This document shows, in pieces, positions 1-9,448 of a DNA stretch of 64,000 nt. The position numbers and the translations under genes were made by a program. The DNA is from Aestuariibaculum suncheonense (lineage in GTDB: Bacteria; Bacteroidota; Bacteroidia; Flavobacteriales; Flavobacteriaceae): NCBI RefSeq assembly GCF_014596935.1, contig NZ_JACVXC010000003.1, positions 124,001 to 188,000 of the forward strand. The letters are read 5' to 3'. Position 1 is the stretch's first letter; each line of letters starts with the position of its first letter. The notes under the pieces are model-generated. The model was not told where the DNA came from. It saw only the letters and a list, made by a program, of their open reading frames with translations, and did no database searches.

Positions 1-2329
1 CCTTGTTCAATAACGATAAATCCCTTGACTGAAGTGTCATTGTTACTTCTTTTTCTTGTCCGGGTTTCAATGTTACACGTTCAAAACCTCTAAGCACTTT
101 AGTATAAGTAACTACCGAGGCAAATTCATCCTGAATATACAATTGCGGCACTTCATCACCTTCATAATCTCCTGTGTTTTTTAGTTTGAAAGACACTGTG
201 ATGGTTTCAACATCGTTTGAAGCAGATTCCGGAGTAATTTTTAAATCACTGTACTCGAAGGTTGTGTAGCTTAATCCGTATCCAAATGGATATAATGCTG
301 TATTAATTCTAGTTTGTCCAATATCGGTTTTGCCTTGTCCTTTTTGAGAACTTCTTTTATAAGGGAAGTTAAACGGAATTTGTCCTACGGTTCTCGGGAA
401 TGTTACTGATAATTTTCCGCCAGGATTATAAGCTCCGAAGATAGCTTCAGCAACTGCTTGGCCACCGTATTCTCCGGGAAACCATGCTTCGATTACAGAT
501 GAAATGTGATCATCGACCCAGTTAATACTTAAGGGGCGACCGTTAATTAAAACCACCACAATAGGTTTTCCTGTCTCATAAAGTGCTTTTATTAAATCCA
601 GTTGATTTCCTGGCAAATCTAATGATGTTCTCGATTTAGACTCCCCAACCGTATCTTCATTGTCGCCCACAGCAACGATAATTAAATTGGATTCCTTAGC
701 TTTACTAACTGCTTCATTTATATATTTTTGCTGCACTTCATCTGGAGTAATACTATATAATTCACTTTTAGGCCAGTTTGTATCATAAAAGTCACAACCT
801 TGAGCAAATTCTACCTGAGCCTGGTTGCCTACAAAATTTTTAATACCATCGAAAACCGATTGAACCTTTACGTTGGAAGGCCCATAGCGACTAATAGAAT
901 GATTAATGGCTTTAGCATTAGGACCTGTAACTAAAATATTTTTAAATGCATCAACTTTAATTGGTAACAGATTTTCTGAATTCTTCAATAACACCAAAGA
1001 CTTTCGTGATGCTTTTAACGCAATATGTTCACTTTCCTGATTGTGAACTATTTCATCAGCCACTTTTAAATTATTTACATAAGGACTATCGAATAAACCT
1101 AATTCAAATTTAACTCTTAAAACATCTCTAACACGGGCATTAATGGTTTCTACAGGAATTCTGCCTTCGTTTACTAATTCTCTTAAGGGCAAAATAAAAT
1201 CTTCGGCTGGTGAAAAATTGGTTCTAACATTCAGTCCAGCCATAACCGATAAATAGACCGTTTCTTTGAAATCTTCAGCGATATGGTGACGTCCTTTTAA
1301 ACCACCTACAGCCCAACTGTCTGAAACGACATAACCTTTAAATCCCCACTGATCTCTCAATACTTCGGTTAAAAAATAATGACTTCCTGTAACGGGAATA
1401 CCATTATAATCGTTGTAGGACGACATGATTCCTTTTAAACCACCTTCCTGAACTACCGTGCGGAAAGGCTCCAGATAAATCTCATGCATTTCGCGCTCTG
1501 TTATGTGCGGATCGGTTCTTGCATCGCCGTCTCGTCCGCCTTTTGGAGCACTATAAACCGCAAAATGTTTTGCTGTAGATACCACATTTTGAACCTGTAA
1601 AGCTTTCACCATTTCTACACCTAACTGAGATACCAGATACGGATCTTCGCCATAACACTCCACCGTTCTACCCCATCTTGGATCTCTTGCTAAATCTAAA
1701 ATCGGGGAATATACATTGGTATATCCTAAAACTCGGGCTTCTTTTCCTGTAATCGCTCCAATTTCTGAAACCAAGTCTTTATCCCAGGTACTTCCAATAC
1801 CAATTTGCGCCGGGAAACTCGTTGCTCCATCGTGACACAATCCACGAATACCTTCATTTGTAAAATCTACCGGAATACCTAAACGTGTATCTTCAACAAA
1901 AAAACGCTGAACCTCATTTATGGCTTTCGCATGATTAGATGGAGGCCATGAATATTGGGTTTCAGCACTTTTATGATATGCCAAGCCGTTTAAATGCTCA
2001 TCGATATTGCCAATACCATCTTTATAAACGCGATTATTCCAATCTTCACCAGGTAATTCATCTTTAAGAACGCGACCAAAGCCATATAACGTAGCCATTT
2101 GACAGGTTTTCTCGTCTAAAGACATCTGACTTATCAAATTGTTAATTCTAGTGTCAAGAGGTTGATTTGAATCTTCGTAAATATCCTTTTTCTTGTTTTT
2201 ATTGAAATCAATCCAAGTATCGTGATATATTTTAGCTTTCTTTTTCTTTGAAATAAATTCCTGAGCAGACACAGTATTAAAAGACACTATGCTTATCGTT
2301 AATATTGGAATTAACTGTTTTAATTTCAT
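1..2329 (-). CDS. Glycoside hydrolase family 3 (beta-glucosidase/xylosidase-like), 3' end cut by window
   Basis: Secreted exo-acting beta-glycosidase of family GH3; the stop codon lies beyond the left edge, so about 776 codons are visible. The start is the ATG complementary to 2327-2329, followed by a signal peptide (MKLKQLIPIL..., cleavage near SAQ, residue 23). A short D-x-N-x-N calcium-like segment lies at about residues 41-53. The GH3 domain shows KHFAVY (about 254-259), GGRDGDARTDPHITERE (about 264-280) and the nucleophile motif VSDSW with Asp about 337; the C-terminal sandwich and the start of the fibronectin-like domain follow. It is the last visible gene of the minus-strand glycan operon, 236 bp after the GH29 gene, so it may be separately controlled. 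Substrate cannot be read from sequence; beta-glucoside, beta-xyloside or beta-GlcNAc are all possible for GH3. Confidence 0.88.
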   Translation of the reverse strand, partial: MKLKQLIPILTISIVSFNTVSAQEFISKKKKAKIYHDTWIDFNKNKKKDIYEDSNQPLDTRINNLISQMSLDEKTCQMATLYGFGRVLKDELPGEDWNNRVYKDGIGNIDEHLNGLAYHKSAETQYSWPPSNHAKAINEVQRFFVEDTRLGIPVDFTNEGIRGLCHDGATSFPAQIGIGSTWDKDLVSEIGAITGKEARVLGYTNVYSPILDLARDPRWGRTVECYGEDPYLVSQLGVEMVKALQVQNVVSTAKHFAVYSAPKGGRDGDARTDPHITEREMHEIYLEPFRTVVQEGGLKGIMSSYNDYNGIPVTGSHYFLTEVLRDQWGFKGYVVSDSWAVGGLKGRHHIAEDFKETVYLSVMAGLNVRTNFSPAEDFILPLRELVNEGRIPVETINARVRDVLRVKFELGLFDSPYVNNLKVADEIVHNQESEHIALKASRKSLVLLKNSENLLPIKVDAFKNILVTGPNAKAINHSISRYGPSNVKVQSVFDGIKNFVGNQAQVEFAQGCDFYDTNWPKSELYSITPDEVQQKYINEAVSKAKESNLIIVAVGDNEDTVGESKSRTSLDLPGNQLDLIKALYETGKPIVVVLINGRPLSINWVDDHISSVIEAWFPGEYGGQAVAEAIFGAYNPGGKLSVTFPRTVGQIPFNFPYKRSSQKGQGKTDIGQTRINTALYPFGYGLSYTTFEYSDLKITPESASNDVETITVSFKLKNTGDYEGDEVPQLYIQDEFASVVTYTKVLRGFERVTLKPGQEKEVTMTLQSRDLSLLNK

Positions 2330-2358
2330 CCGTTACTATTTTGTTACTTTTAATTATC

Positions 2359-2418
2359 AGATGGAATGCCTTTATAAGCCTATCAGTTAGTTTGAAACTA
2401 ATTGCCAATAGGCATTTC
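2359..2418 (-). repeat. Intercistronic hairpin element A (pairs with element B at 4076-4140)
   Basis: Between the GH29 and GH3 genes. Outer arms GGAATGCC (2363-2370) and GGCATTTC (2411-2418) pair over 8 bp with one G-U, and an inner stem is made by TTAGTTTGAAACTAA (2387-2401). The 12-mer AGATGGAATGCC at 2359-2370 recurs at 4076-4087. Neither element is followed by a U-tract on the transcribed (minus) strand, so it does not look like a terminator. It ends about 30 nt before the downstream start codon. Confidence 0.6.
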
Positions 2419-2565
2419 AAAAGGAAGTTCTTCTTTTTAAGTTCGTTATTCGATTTTATGCCTATTAAAGTTAAAAATCAAATTTCAATATATAACTAAA
2501 TAAAAAATAGGTACTTACATAATTAAAAATTAAGAAAGCACCTATCCATTTTACAGACCTAAGAA

Positions 2566-4044
2566 TTATTGATTTACAGCATCAATTTTTAATGTCCAGG
2601 CATATTTTGAAGGTAAGCTATTTCTTAAATTTTCAGGAATAATTACTTTAAAACCTTCAGCTTGCTTCTCCCATTTCAGACGGGTTTTTGATCCAAGCAT
2701 GGTCATTTTAGCTCCTTTTTTAGGCGTGATTGATTTCACTATAACTTCAGCAGGAATTTTATCTTCATTTTCTTCGGCCATATAGAATAAAAACACATTT
2801 CCTTTTTCATTCTGTGTCATACAAATGTTATTTTCTTTATATGGCGCAATAGGTTTTGTTGCGTAAATAGCTGTGCTATTTACATCCATCCAATCGCCGT
2901 AAGCCTGTAACAAATCGTATGCTCCTTGTTGCCATTCTCCTTCAGGACTTGGAGCGATGTTTAACAATAAATTCCCCCCTTTAGCAACTACATCAATAAG
3001 CGTGTGAATACCTTCACGCGGGCTCATGTATTTTGCATTTGGCGTATAAGACCAACCGCCTCCCGCAATGATACAAGATTCCCAAGGATACGGTAAAGTT
3101 TTCTCTGGTACGCGATTTTCAGGTGTTAAATAGTTTTGATTTTTTCCGTGAACAGCACGATCCACCACAATTAAACCTGGTTGTTGTTTACGTGCTTTAA
3201 CCACTAACTCATCCATTTTAATATCCTGATTGATAATACGGTGTTTTAAATACCCGTCTTCAGCATTATCAAGCGTGTGTTTATACCATTCTGTAATTTC
3301 AGCTTTCGGTGTTTTAGCCACCCAGCCTCCATCTAACCATAGAATATCAATTTTACCGTAATCCGTTAACAATTCCATAATTTGATTATGCGTAAAATCG
3401 ACATACTCCTGCCATTTTTCAGGATTTTCTAATGGTGAATAGTTTACGTTTCTATCTTTTGGAGGGTATTTTGGCCACCAGTAACTATCTACATTCCAGT
3501 CTGGTTTTGAAAAATATGCCCCAGCCCAAAGTCCTTCATTTCTAAATGAATTAAAGATTTCTTTAGTAATATTTGCTTTAGGATTTGATGAGAATGGTGT
3601 TTTAGGCGATGTAATTTTATAGTCTGTATATTTAGAATCGAACATACTGAACCCATCATGATGTTTTGTTGTGAATACCACGTATTTCATCCCTGCGTTT
3701 TTTGCGGCTTTGGCCCATTTATCCGGATCGAACTTTACCGGGTTAAATGTGGTTTGAAGCGCTTCGTATTCTTTTTTATAAGCGAAATAATCATCAGGAT
3801 TACTTCCTTTTTTACGTTCACACCATCCGTATTCCTCTGGCGATAGTGACCACGATTCTACAATTCCCCATTGACTATAGGTTCCCCAGTGCATTAGTAA
3901 ACCGAACTTTAGATCCTGCCATTGGTCCAACTTTTCTAACACCAAAGGATCAGTTTCGGGTACATAGCGTTCATCTTCATAAATGGCCTGCGAAAACGAT
4001 TGCAAGGAAAGCAATGCTGTAATGGCAATAAGCGTCTTTTTCAT
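2566..4044 (-). CDS. Alpha-L-fucosidase (GH29), secreted
   Basis: Retaining alpha-fucosidase expected to remove fucose from glycans in the periplasm. 492 aa, N-terminal signal peptide (MKKTLIAITALLSLQSFSQA). Family hallmarks are FGLLMHWGTYSQWG (about 47-60), KHHDGF (127-132) and ILWLDGG with the catalytic nucleophile Asp238. The family C-terminal beta domain follows without extra binding modules. This is the first of three GH29 genes in the locus and differs in length from the other two (442 and about 695 aa), so linkage preferences probably differ (alpha-1,2/1,3/1,4/1,6 cannot be told apart here). It sits in the long minus-strand operon, 105 bp after the GH92 gene with hairpin element B between them. 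Confidence 0.93.
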   Translation of the reverse strand: MKKTLIAITALLSLQSFSQAIYEDERYVPETDPLVLEKLDQWQDLKFGLLMHWGTYSQWGIVESWSLSPEEYGWCERKKGSNPDDYFAYKKEYEALQTTFNPVKFDPDKWAKAAKNAGMKYVVFTTKHHDGFSMFDSKYTDYKITSPKTPFSSNPKANITKEIFNSFRNEGLWAGAYFSKPDWNVDSYWWPKYPPKDRNVNYSPLENPEKWQEYVDFTHNQIMELLTDYGKIDILWLDGGWVAKTPKAEITEWYKHTLDNAEDGYLKHRIINQDIKMDELVVKARKQQPGLIVVDRAVHGKNQNYLTPENRVPEKTLPYPWESCIIAGGGWSYTPNAKYMSPREGIHTLIDVVAKGGNLLLNIAPSPEGEWQQGAYDLLQAYGDWMDVNSTAIYATKPIAPYKENNICMTQNEKGNVFLFYMAEENEDKIPAEVIVKSITPKKGAKMTMLGSKTRLKWEKQAEGFKVIIPENLRNSLPSKYAWTLKIDAVNQ

Positions 4045-4075
4045 AGTTTTTGTTATTTATTGTTTTTAAAAGGTT

Positions 4076-4140
4076 AGATGGAATGCCCTTTATATTATTA
4101 TTATTATTGTTGTTTGCAACAAATTATTAATGAGCATTTC
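4076..4140 (-). repeat. Intercistronic hairpin element B
   Basis: Between the GH92 and GH29 genes. It shares AGATGGAATGCC (4076-4087) with element A. Outer arms GGAATGC (4080-4086) and GCATTTC (4134-4140) pair over 7 bp with one G-U; an AT-rich ATT-repeat arm and a TTGTTG/CAACAA stem (4107-4112/4117-4122) form the apex. As in element A, about 30 nt separate it from the next start codon. Confidence 0.6.
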
Positions 4141-4149
4141 ATACTTTAA

Positions 4150-6480
4150 TTAGTTTTCAATTGATTTATTTAGTGAATAGGGTGTGTTTTCTGTTTTACT
4201 ACCCCACTCTTTATTTGCTTTGTTTGTAAGATTGAATTCTAAGACCCCTCCGTTCTGGATGGTTTCAAAATTCAAAAAGGTATTATTATAAACAGCCTTA
4301 TTAAGATTTACTGACTGAATATAAACGTTTTCTTTAGAATTGTTTTCTGAATGTATTTCAAAGGTGTTTCCGTTTTCTAAATGCAGCGTTGCCTTTTTAA
4401 ATAACGGACTTCCCATTACATACTGATTGACTCCTGGTGTTAACGGATAAAACCCTAATGAACTGAATACATACCAAGCCGAGGTTTGTCCGTTATCCTC
4501 ATCTCCACAATAACCATCTGGTGTAGCAGAATATAATTTTGTTAAAACCTCACGAATATGTTCTTGTGTCTTATAAGGCACTCCGGCATAATTGTACAAG
4601 TAAATCATGTGCTGAATTGGCTGATTACCATGAGCATAATTCCCCATATTCACAACTTGCATTTCTCTAATTTCATGAATTGTTTGCCCATAATAGGAGT
4701 CGTCAAATTTTGGCGGCATGGTAAAAACATTATCTAATTTTGAAATAAAGGCTTCATTTCCACCCATTAAATTAATTAAGCCTTGTACATCATGAAAAAC
4801 CGACCAAGTGTAATGCAAACTATTGCCTTCAGTAAAAGCGTCCCCCCATTTTAGAGGATTAAATGGTGATTGAAACGAACCATCTTCATTTTTACCACGC
4901 ATTAAACCTGTTGAAGGATCAAATACATACTTGTAATTTAAAGACTGCTTTTCAAATTTTTCAGAGACAGCCTCTTTATCCAGTTTTTTAGCCATTTCAG
5001 AAATTGTAAAATCTGCATACGCATATTCCAGAGTTCGCGCGACGTTTTCTTTGATATCAACATTATAAGGCACATATCCCAGGGTATTATAATAGTCTAA
5101 TCCAGCTCGTCCCACAGAATTCACCGGTCGTCCTTCTTCAACACTGGCATTTTTCAAAATCGCCTCAAACAGCACATCAACATCCTTATCTTTTACATTC
5201 CCTTTAAGAAAGGCATCTACAATTATTGGTGCTGAATTAGAGCCAATCATACAATCGCGATGCCCGGGGCTAGCCCATTCCGGTAACCACCCCGATTCTT
5301 TATAGGTATTTGCAAGACCTTCCATAATGTGACTATTCAACTCCGGATACATCATATTAAAAAAAGGAAAAACAGCTCTAAAGGTATCCCAAAATCCGTT
5401 ATCGGTAAACATATATCCCGGCAACACTTTTCCATTATAGGGACTGTAATGCACAATATCATTAGCTTCATTGAATTCATAAAACTTTCTTGGAAACAGC
5501 AAAACACGGTATAAACAGGAATAAAATGTTCGAATATGATCGATGTTATCATCTTCTATTTCGATTCTGTTTAACTCCTTATTCCAAGCCTGTTTTGCTT
5601 TTTCTTTAGTTTTTTCAAAAGAATCCAAACCTATCTCTCTATCCAGGTTTAATTCGGCTTGTTCTGGACTTATAAAAGAGGATGCCACTTTTACATGAAC
5701 GACATCACCACGTTTTGTTTTAAATCCTATAATTGCACCAACATGATTACCTTCGCTGGATGTGCTCCCTTCCTGTAAAGTCCAGTTATCTGCCCAGGTA
5801 TTTGTAACCTCAAAATCGGTATCAAATTTGACAACAAAATAATTATGAAAATTCTCAGGAACTCCGCCACTGTTATTTCGGCAATACCCAATAATTTTGC
5901 GTTCTTCTGGAATAATCTTCACCATCGACCCCTTAAAAAAGGCGTCCAATAAAATATACGACAGTTCTGCTTCGGGAAATGTAAATTTAAAATGTGCTGC
6001 TCGTTCAGTAGGTGCCACTTCAGCTTTTACATCATAATCTGCCAAATACACCGAATAATAGTACGGTTTTACTGTTTCCGCTTTATGCGAAAACCAAGAG
6101 GCTCGTTCCTCTTCCTGAAATCTTAAATCGCCCGTTACTGCCATTATAGAAAACGCCGCATAATCGTTAATCCAAGGGCTTGGCTGATGGGTTTGTTTAA
6201 TGCCACGTATTTTCTTGGCATCATAGGCATAAGTCCACCCATCACCCATTTTAGCGGTTTGTGGTGTCCAGAAATTCATCGCCCAAGGTGTGGCTATGGC
6301 GGGATAAGTATTTCCGTTAGATAAACTATAATCGGAGTCCGTTCCCATTAATGGATTTACCAAATCTACCAAATCCTGTGGTGAAGGAGTTGTGGTTATA
6401 ATATGTTCCACTTCATTTTTACAGGAAAGTCCAAGAAAAACTATGGATAGAGCAAAATATTTTAACTTTAATTTAATCAT
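4150..6480 (-). CDS. GH92 alpha-1,2-mannosidase (lipoprotein)
   Basis: Calcium-dependent inverting alpha-mannosidase, 776 aa, lipoprotein signal with lipobox LGLSC (Cys20). Visible motifs are DNGFWDTFR (360-368), FTEGNS with the general-acid Glu551, IHE with His602-Glu603, HGNQPIQH (617-624) and GDEDNGQ with Asp660 and Asp662. These line up at a constant offset of 18 with Glu533, His584, Glu585, Asp642 and Asp644 of the characterised Bacteroides alpha-1,2-mannosidase BT3990 (from memory). The His-Glu pair is the feature tied to alpha-1,2 specificity and is absent from the two other GH92 proteins of this locus. It likely trims terminal alpha-1,2-mannose of high-mannose N-glycans at the cell surface or in the periplasm. 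Confidence 0.93.
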   Translation of the reverse strand: MIKLKLKYFALSIVFLGLSCKNEVEHIITTTPSPQDLVDLVNPLMGTDSDYSLSNGNTYPAIATPWAMNFWTPQTAKMGDGWTYAYDAKKIRGIKQTHQPSPWINDYAAFSIMAVTGDLRFQEEERASWFSHKAETVKPYYYSVYLADYDVKAEVAPTERAAHFKFTFPEAELSYILLDAFFKGSMVKIIPEERKIIGYCRNNSGGVPENFHNYFVVKFDTDFEVTNTWADNWTLQEGSTSSEGNHVGAIIGFKTKRGDVVHVKVASSFISPEQAELNLDREIGLDSFEKTKEKAKQAWNKELNRIEIEDDNIDHIRTFYSCLYRVLLFPRKFYEFNEANDIVHYSPYNGKVLPGYMFTDNGFWDTFRAVFPFFNMMYPELNSHIMEGLANTYKESGWLPEWASPGHRDCMIGSNSAPIIVDAFLKGNVKDKDVDVLFEAILKNASVEEGRPVNSVGRAGLDYYNTLGYVPYNVDIKENVARTLEYAYADFTISEMAKKLDKEAVSEKFEKQSLNYKYVFDPSTGLMRGKNEDGSFQSPFNPLKWGDAFTEGNSLHYTWSVFHDVQGLINLMGGNEAFISKLDNVFTMPPKFDDSYYGQTIHEIREMQVVNMGNYAHGNQPIQHMIYLYNYAGVPYKTQEHIREVLTKLYSATPDGYCGDEDNGQTSAWYVFSSLGFYPLTPGVNQYVMGSPLFKKATLHLENGNTFEIHSENNSKENVYIQSVNLNKAVYNNTFLNFETIQNGGVLEFNLTNKANKEWGSKTENTPYSLNKSIEN

Positions 6481-6518
6481 ATCGTAATCTTAATTCGTCT
6501 TATTAGTTGTCTACTGGT

Positions 6519-8654
6519 TTACCAAAACATAATTTCACTAACGAAATTCCATGGTGCGTTTCCTGCACCTTCATGCCATTTTGGTAGAACTTTGGGGTTT
6601 TTCACAATGACTTTAAAATAACGTGCTTCGGTTTCAGGTATATCTATACTGAAATTTTTTATCAGAACATCATTGTCGTATGTAAGTTCTTCATGTATTT
6701 GCTTTGTTCCAAGGCTTCGGAAACCAGATGTTTTATTATCTGAGGCGTAAACTGAAATTTCAGTTGGAAATATAATCCAGTCTCGCGGTAACGCCAAACA
6801 ATTCACCGATACCCTATGTAATCTGGCTCTGGTACCCAAATCAACAGTTGCGTTAACATCCTTCCCTAGAAAACCTGCCCATTTTTCATCTTTAAAATTA
6901 AAAGTCCCCAGTTCAAAATCGAACAATTTATTAGCACCCGGATACTTTTCATCGGGTTGGTCAACCAGACTAAAGTCGGCAACCTGATAATTTACCTTAT
7001 AAAATGATTTGTTAGCTATATCACTTGGTAACCAACCCTTTTTATAAGCTTTATATGAAAATGTAACACTTGAATCCAATACCACAGGCTGATTATATCC
7101 AATTGCAGTGCTGTCCGGCTCATCCTGATTCAAAGTGTAAAATATGTGGGTATTTTTTACTTTAGTATCTATAGCCACATGTAACGTATCGGTAAACACA
7201 TCTTTGCTGGCAATTAATTTCGGGATGCCTAACTGTGCCATGGCAGCATATCCAAACGTACCGGCATTAATATTTACCTGAAATTCAAGACTTAAGCTAT
7301 CGGCTAAAGACTGGTCAATCTCTGTATTCCAGACATAAACATGTTCCAGTTTTAAGACAGACAATAAACTTTTTAATCCATTAACCGAAAAGCCATTCGA
7401 CCCAACAAGATTTAAAACTTTTAAATGATTCAAATCTTTCAGATGATTTAATGTTTTATCGGTAATCTGTGTGTGCTTTAATTCCAGTTTCTCCATATTC
7501 TCAAGCTTCTTTAAACCACCAGTCATGTCATCTGTTAAAGATGAAACACTTAAATCCAATTCTGTAATTTGTTCTCTTAATCCAGCCAGAGACTTAATAT
7601 CCTCTTTTGAAATCGTGTCTTTATTGAATTTCACCCAAAGCTCAGCTTTGGAAGGAACTAATTTTCTAATTGTAAATCCATGATCTTCTGCCTTTTGAAA
7701 ATCTTCCAAAGACGCTTCTGCAATATGTTTTTCTTCAAAAACCAGATAGTTTTTTAATAATCGATTTAAGGTGTCGTTTTTAGCCAGGGAAACAACTTTT
7801 TGGTCTACCTTATCACTATAATCCAGCCAATATTTTATAAGCCATAACTCATCTCTCGACAACTGCGGTTTACCCTCCGGAGGCATATGGTTTTCATCTG
7901 AAATAGGAAGTATGGTATGCTTATAAAGCAAACTTTCTTCCGATAATCCCAATTTAATAGTAGTCCCAGAATCTCCTCCGTTCAAGATATCTTGTTTTGA
8001 GATTAAAGACAAACCTCCTTTTCTTTTGGTTTCATTATGACACTGAATACATTTATCTTCAAAAACCTTAAGTACTACGTTGTCGTACATATTAAGACTA
8101 TCAATATTTACTATTATTTGTTCATGTTCAGGTTTCTTAATATATTCCGTAATAAAATCGTCTCCATGAGTTAACACACTACCAAAATGCCCTGCAACAC
8201 TCATTGTCGTAATTGTTAAAAGAAATAGTGGAAACACTAATCGTTTTAATGTGGTATGTTCCTTATCTGAAATGAGAAACAAAATTGAGATTAAGACTGC
8301 CGTTGATATACCTGTCCAGAAATGAATTTCAAGTGTTGTTCCTGAATACCCATCTTCGAGTGATAAAAAATAACCAAAAACGCAGGCAACTATTGAAAAT
8401 AATGCTGAAAATCCTAGGGCACATTTTATAGTTTGCTTTGGGTGATTTTTCCGAATTCTTCCCGACACATCAAGAAAAAACGTCAACAATAATGCACCAA
8501 TAGGTAAATGCAAAATTAACGGATGAAAACGCCCTAAGGCCAATACAAATCGCGGTACATCTTTTCCATTTAAAGCACTGGCGTATTCGCTTATGAATAT
8601 CAGAAACATCATAAGAATCATGGTTTTTCTATGTCTCAAAACTTCTTGCTTCAT
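6519..8654 (-). CDS. DUF2231 membrane / c-type cytochrome / LRR / CHB_HEX protein
   Basis: 711 aa composite protein of unknown function. About five hydrophobic segments (residues 12-28, 45-62, 78-98, 112-128, 138-153) resemble the DUF2231 membrane domain seen in Planctomycete-type cytochromes. A c-type heme motif CIQCH (202-206) is followed by HMPPEGKPQL, whose Met257 is a plausible axial ligand. Then come leucine-rich repeats (about 355-450), a chitobiase C-terminal Ig-like segment (about 475-545) and a C-terminal discoidin-like domain ending in WHEGAGNAPW. The last 240 residues are similar to the whole of the neighbour at 8660-9448. It is the last gene of a five-gene module (gaps of 4-9 bp or overlaps), suggesting a membrane-anchored redox or sugar-binding complex; no function is established. 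Confidence 0.75.
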   Translation of the reverse strand: MKQEVLRHRKTMILMMFLIFISEYASALNGKDVPRFVLALGRFHPLILHLPIGALLLTFFLDVSGRIRKNHPKQTIKCALGFSALFSIVACVFGYFLSLEDGYSGTTLEIHFWTGISTAVLISILFLISDKEHTTLKRLVFPLFLLTITTMSVAGHFGSVLTHGDDFITEYIKKPEHEQIIVNIDSLNMYDNVVLKVFEDKCIQCHNETKRKGGLSLISKQDILNGGDSGTTIKLGLSEESLLYKHTILPISDENHMPPEGKPQLSRDELWLIKYWLDYSDKVDQKVVSLAKNDTLNRLLKNYLVFEEKHIAEASLEDFQKAEDHGFTIRKLVPSKAELWVKFNKDTISKEDIKSLAGLREQITELDLSVSSLTDDMTGGLKKLENMEKLELKHTQITDKTLNHLKDLNHLKVLNLVGSNGFSVNGLKSLLSVLKLEHVYVWNTEIDQSLADSLSLEFQVNINAGTFGYAAMAQLGIPKLIASKDVFTDTLHVAIDTKVKNTHIFYTLNQDEPDSTAIGYNQPVVLDSSVTFSYKAYKKGWLPSDIANKSFYKVNYQVADFSLVDQPDEKYPGANKLFDFELGTFNFKDEKWAGFLGKDVNATVDLGTRARLHRVSVNCLALPRDWIIFPTEISVYASDNKTSGFRSLGTKQIHEELTYDNDVLIKNFSIDIPETEARYFKVIVKNPKVLPKWHEGAGNAPWNFVSEIMFW

Positions 8655-8659
8655 ACCTT

Positions 8660-9448
8660 TTAATTAAACATCCATTCGTCCATGAATAACCAGGCTTTGG
8701 AGCCTTTGCCCTCATGCCATTCCGGCATGGATTGAACATTTTTTATATCTATTTTTAAAGATTCTGTATCAGTACCCAAAGAAATTACAATCGTTTCTAT
8801 CGCACTAGTTTTTGAATCTTTTATTTCATTTAAAACAATTGTTTTTTTAGTTGCTATATCACCATTTATTTCAACGGTTATTTGCTCAGGAGGAAATATC
8901 CATGATGAAGCATCGTTTAAAAAACTTATTGTCATGGTCCTTAAAAAGGGCTTATTTTTAAATTTCAGGGTTGCCGATGCTTCAGAAATAAATCCAACCC
9001 ATTGGGGATCATCATAATTCAGATTGGCTTTAGACTGGTTAATTAATGTATTGTCTCCCTTTCCTTTATATTTATCGCTGGCTTTAGAATGCCAAATAAT
9101 ATGATCGGGCTTTACCCCTTTTTTATAAAGTTTAAGCTCTGCAACTTCACTTGATTTCCAATCCGGATGAAAGGCTTTAAATTTATAAATCTCCGGTTTA
9201 TAGGCTTTGAAAGGCCGCTCATACTTCGCGGAAGATTCGCTGGGTTCTTCCCCATTCGAAGTATAGTAAATAGAAACATTTTCCAATTTTAAATCCGCTG
9301 TAATGGTAACAAATGAATCGATTAAACTACTATTAGTTTCCACCCGTGGTTTCACCAATCGTAACTGATTAGACTGCAAATAGTGTCCCGATTGCTTTGT
9401 TGCACAATTCATTAACATCAAGCAAATCACAGTTAAAACTAACCTCAT
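8660..9448 (-). CDS. Lipoprotein with CHB_HEX-like and discoidin-like domains
   Basis: 262 aa lipoprotein (MRLVLTVICLMLMNC, lipobox Cys). I place the start at the ATG complementary to 9446-9448. It overlaps the upstream stop as ATGA and directly precedes the signal peptide, whereas the longer reading from 9490 would add 14 hydrophilic residues. One Ig-like segment of the chitobiase C-terminal type (YYTSNGEEPSESS, then KFKAFHPDW) is followed by a galactose-binding-like domain ending in WHEGKGSKAW. It is a paralogue of the C-terminal third of the 711-aa protein next door and resembles the tail of the GH20 enzyme at 15681. No catalytic residues are evident; it is probably a carbohydrate-binding accessory of the module. 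Confidence 0.72.
   Translation of the reverse strand: MRLVLTVICLMLMNCATKQSGHYLQSNQLRLVKPRVETNSSLIDSFVTITADLKLENVSIYYTSNGEEPSESSAKYERPFKAYKPEIYKFKAFHPDWKSSEVAELKLYKKGVKPDHIIWHSKASDKYKGKGDNTLINQSKANLNYDDPQWVGFISEASATLKFKNKPFLRTMTISFLNDASSWIFPPEQITVEINGDIATKKTIVLNEIKDSKTSAIETIVISLGTDTESLKIDIKNVQSMPEWHEGKGSKAWLFMDEWMFN

Noticed and set aside
2305-2499. 64-aa plus-strand reading frame between the GH29 and GH3 genes
   Set aside because: It overlaps the GH3 start and the hairpin element, is very Leu/Ile/Phe-rich from AT-rich DNA, and has no ribosome site or homology-like pattern.
4092-4109. ATT triplet run as a microsatellite or phase-variation tract
   Set aside because: Not in a coding region or promoter spacer; better explained as the AT-rich arm of hairpin element B.
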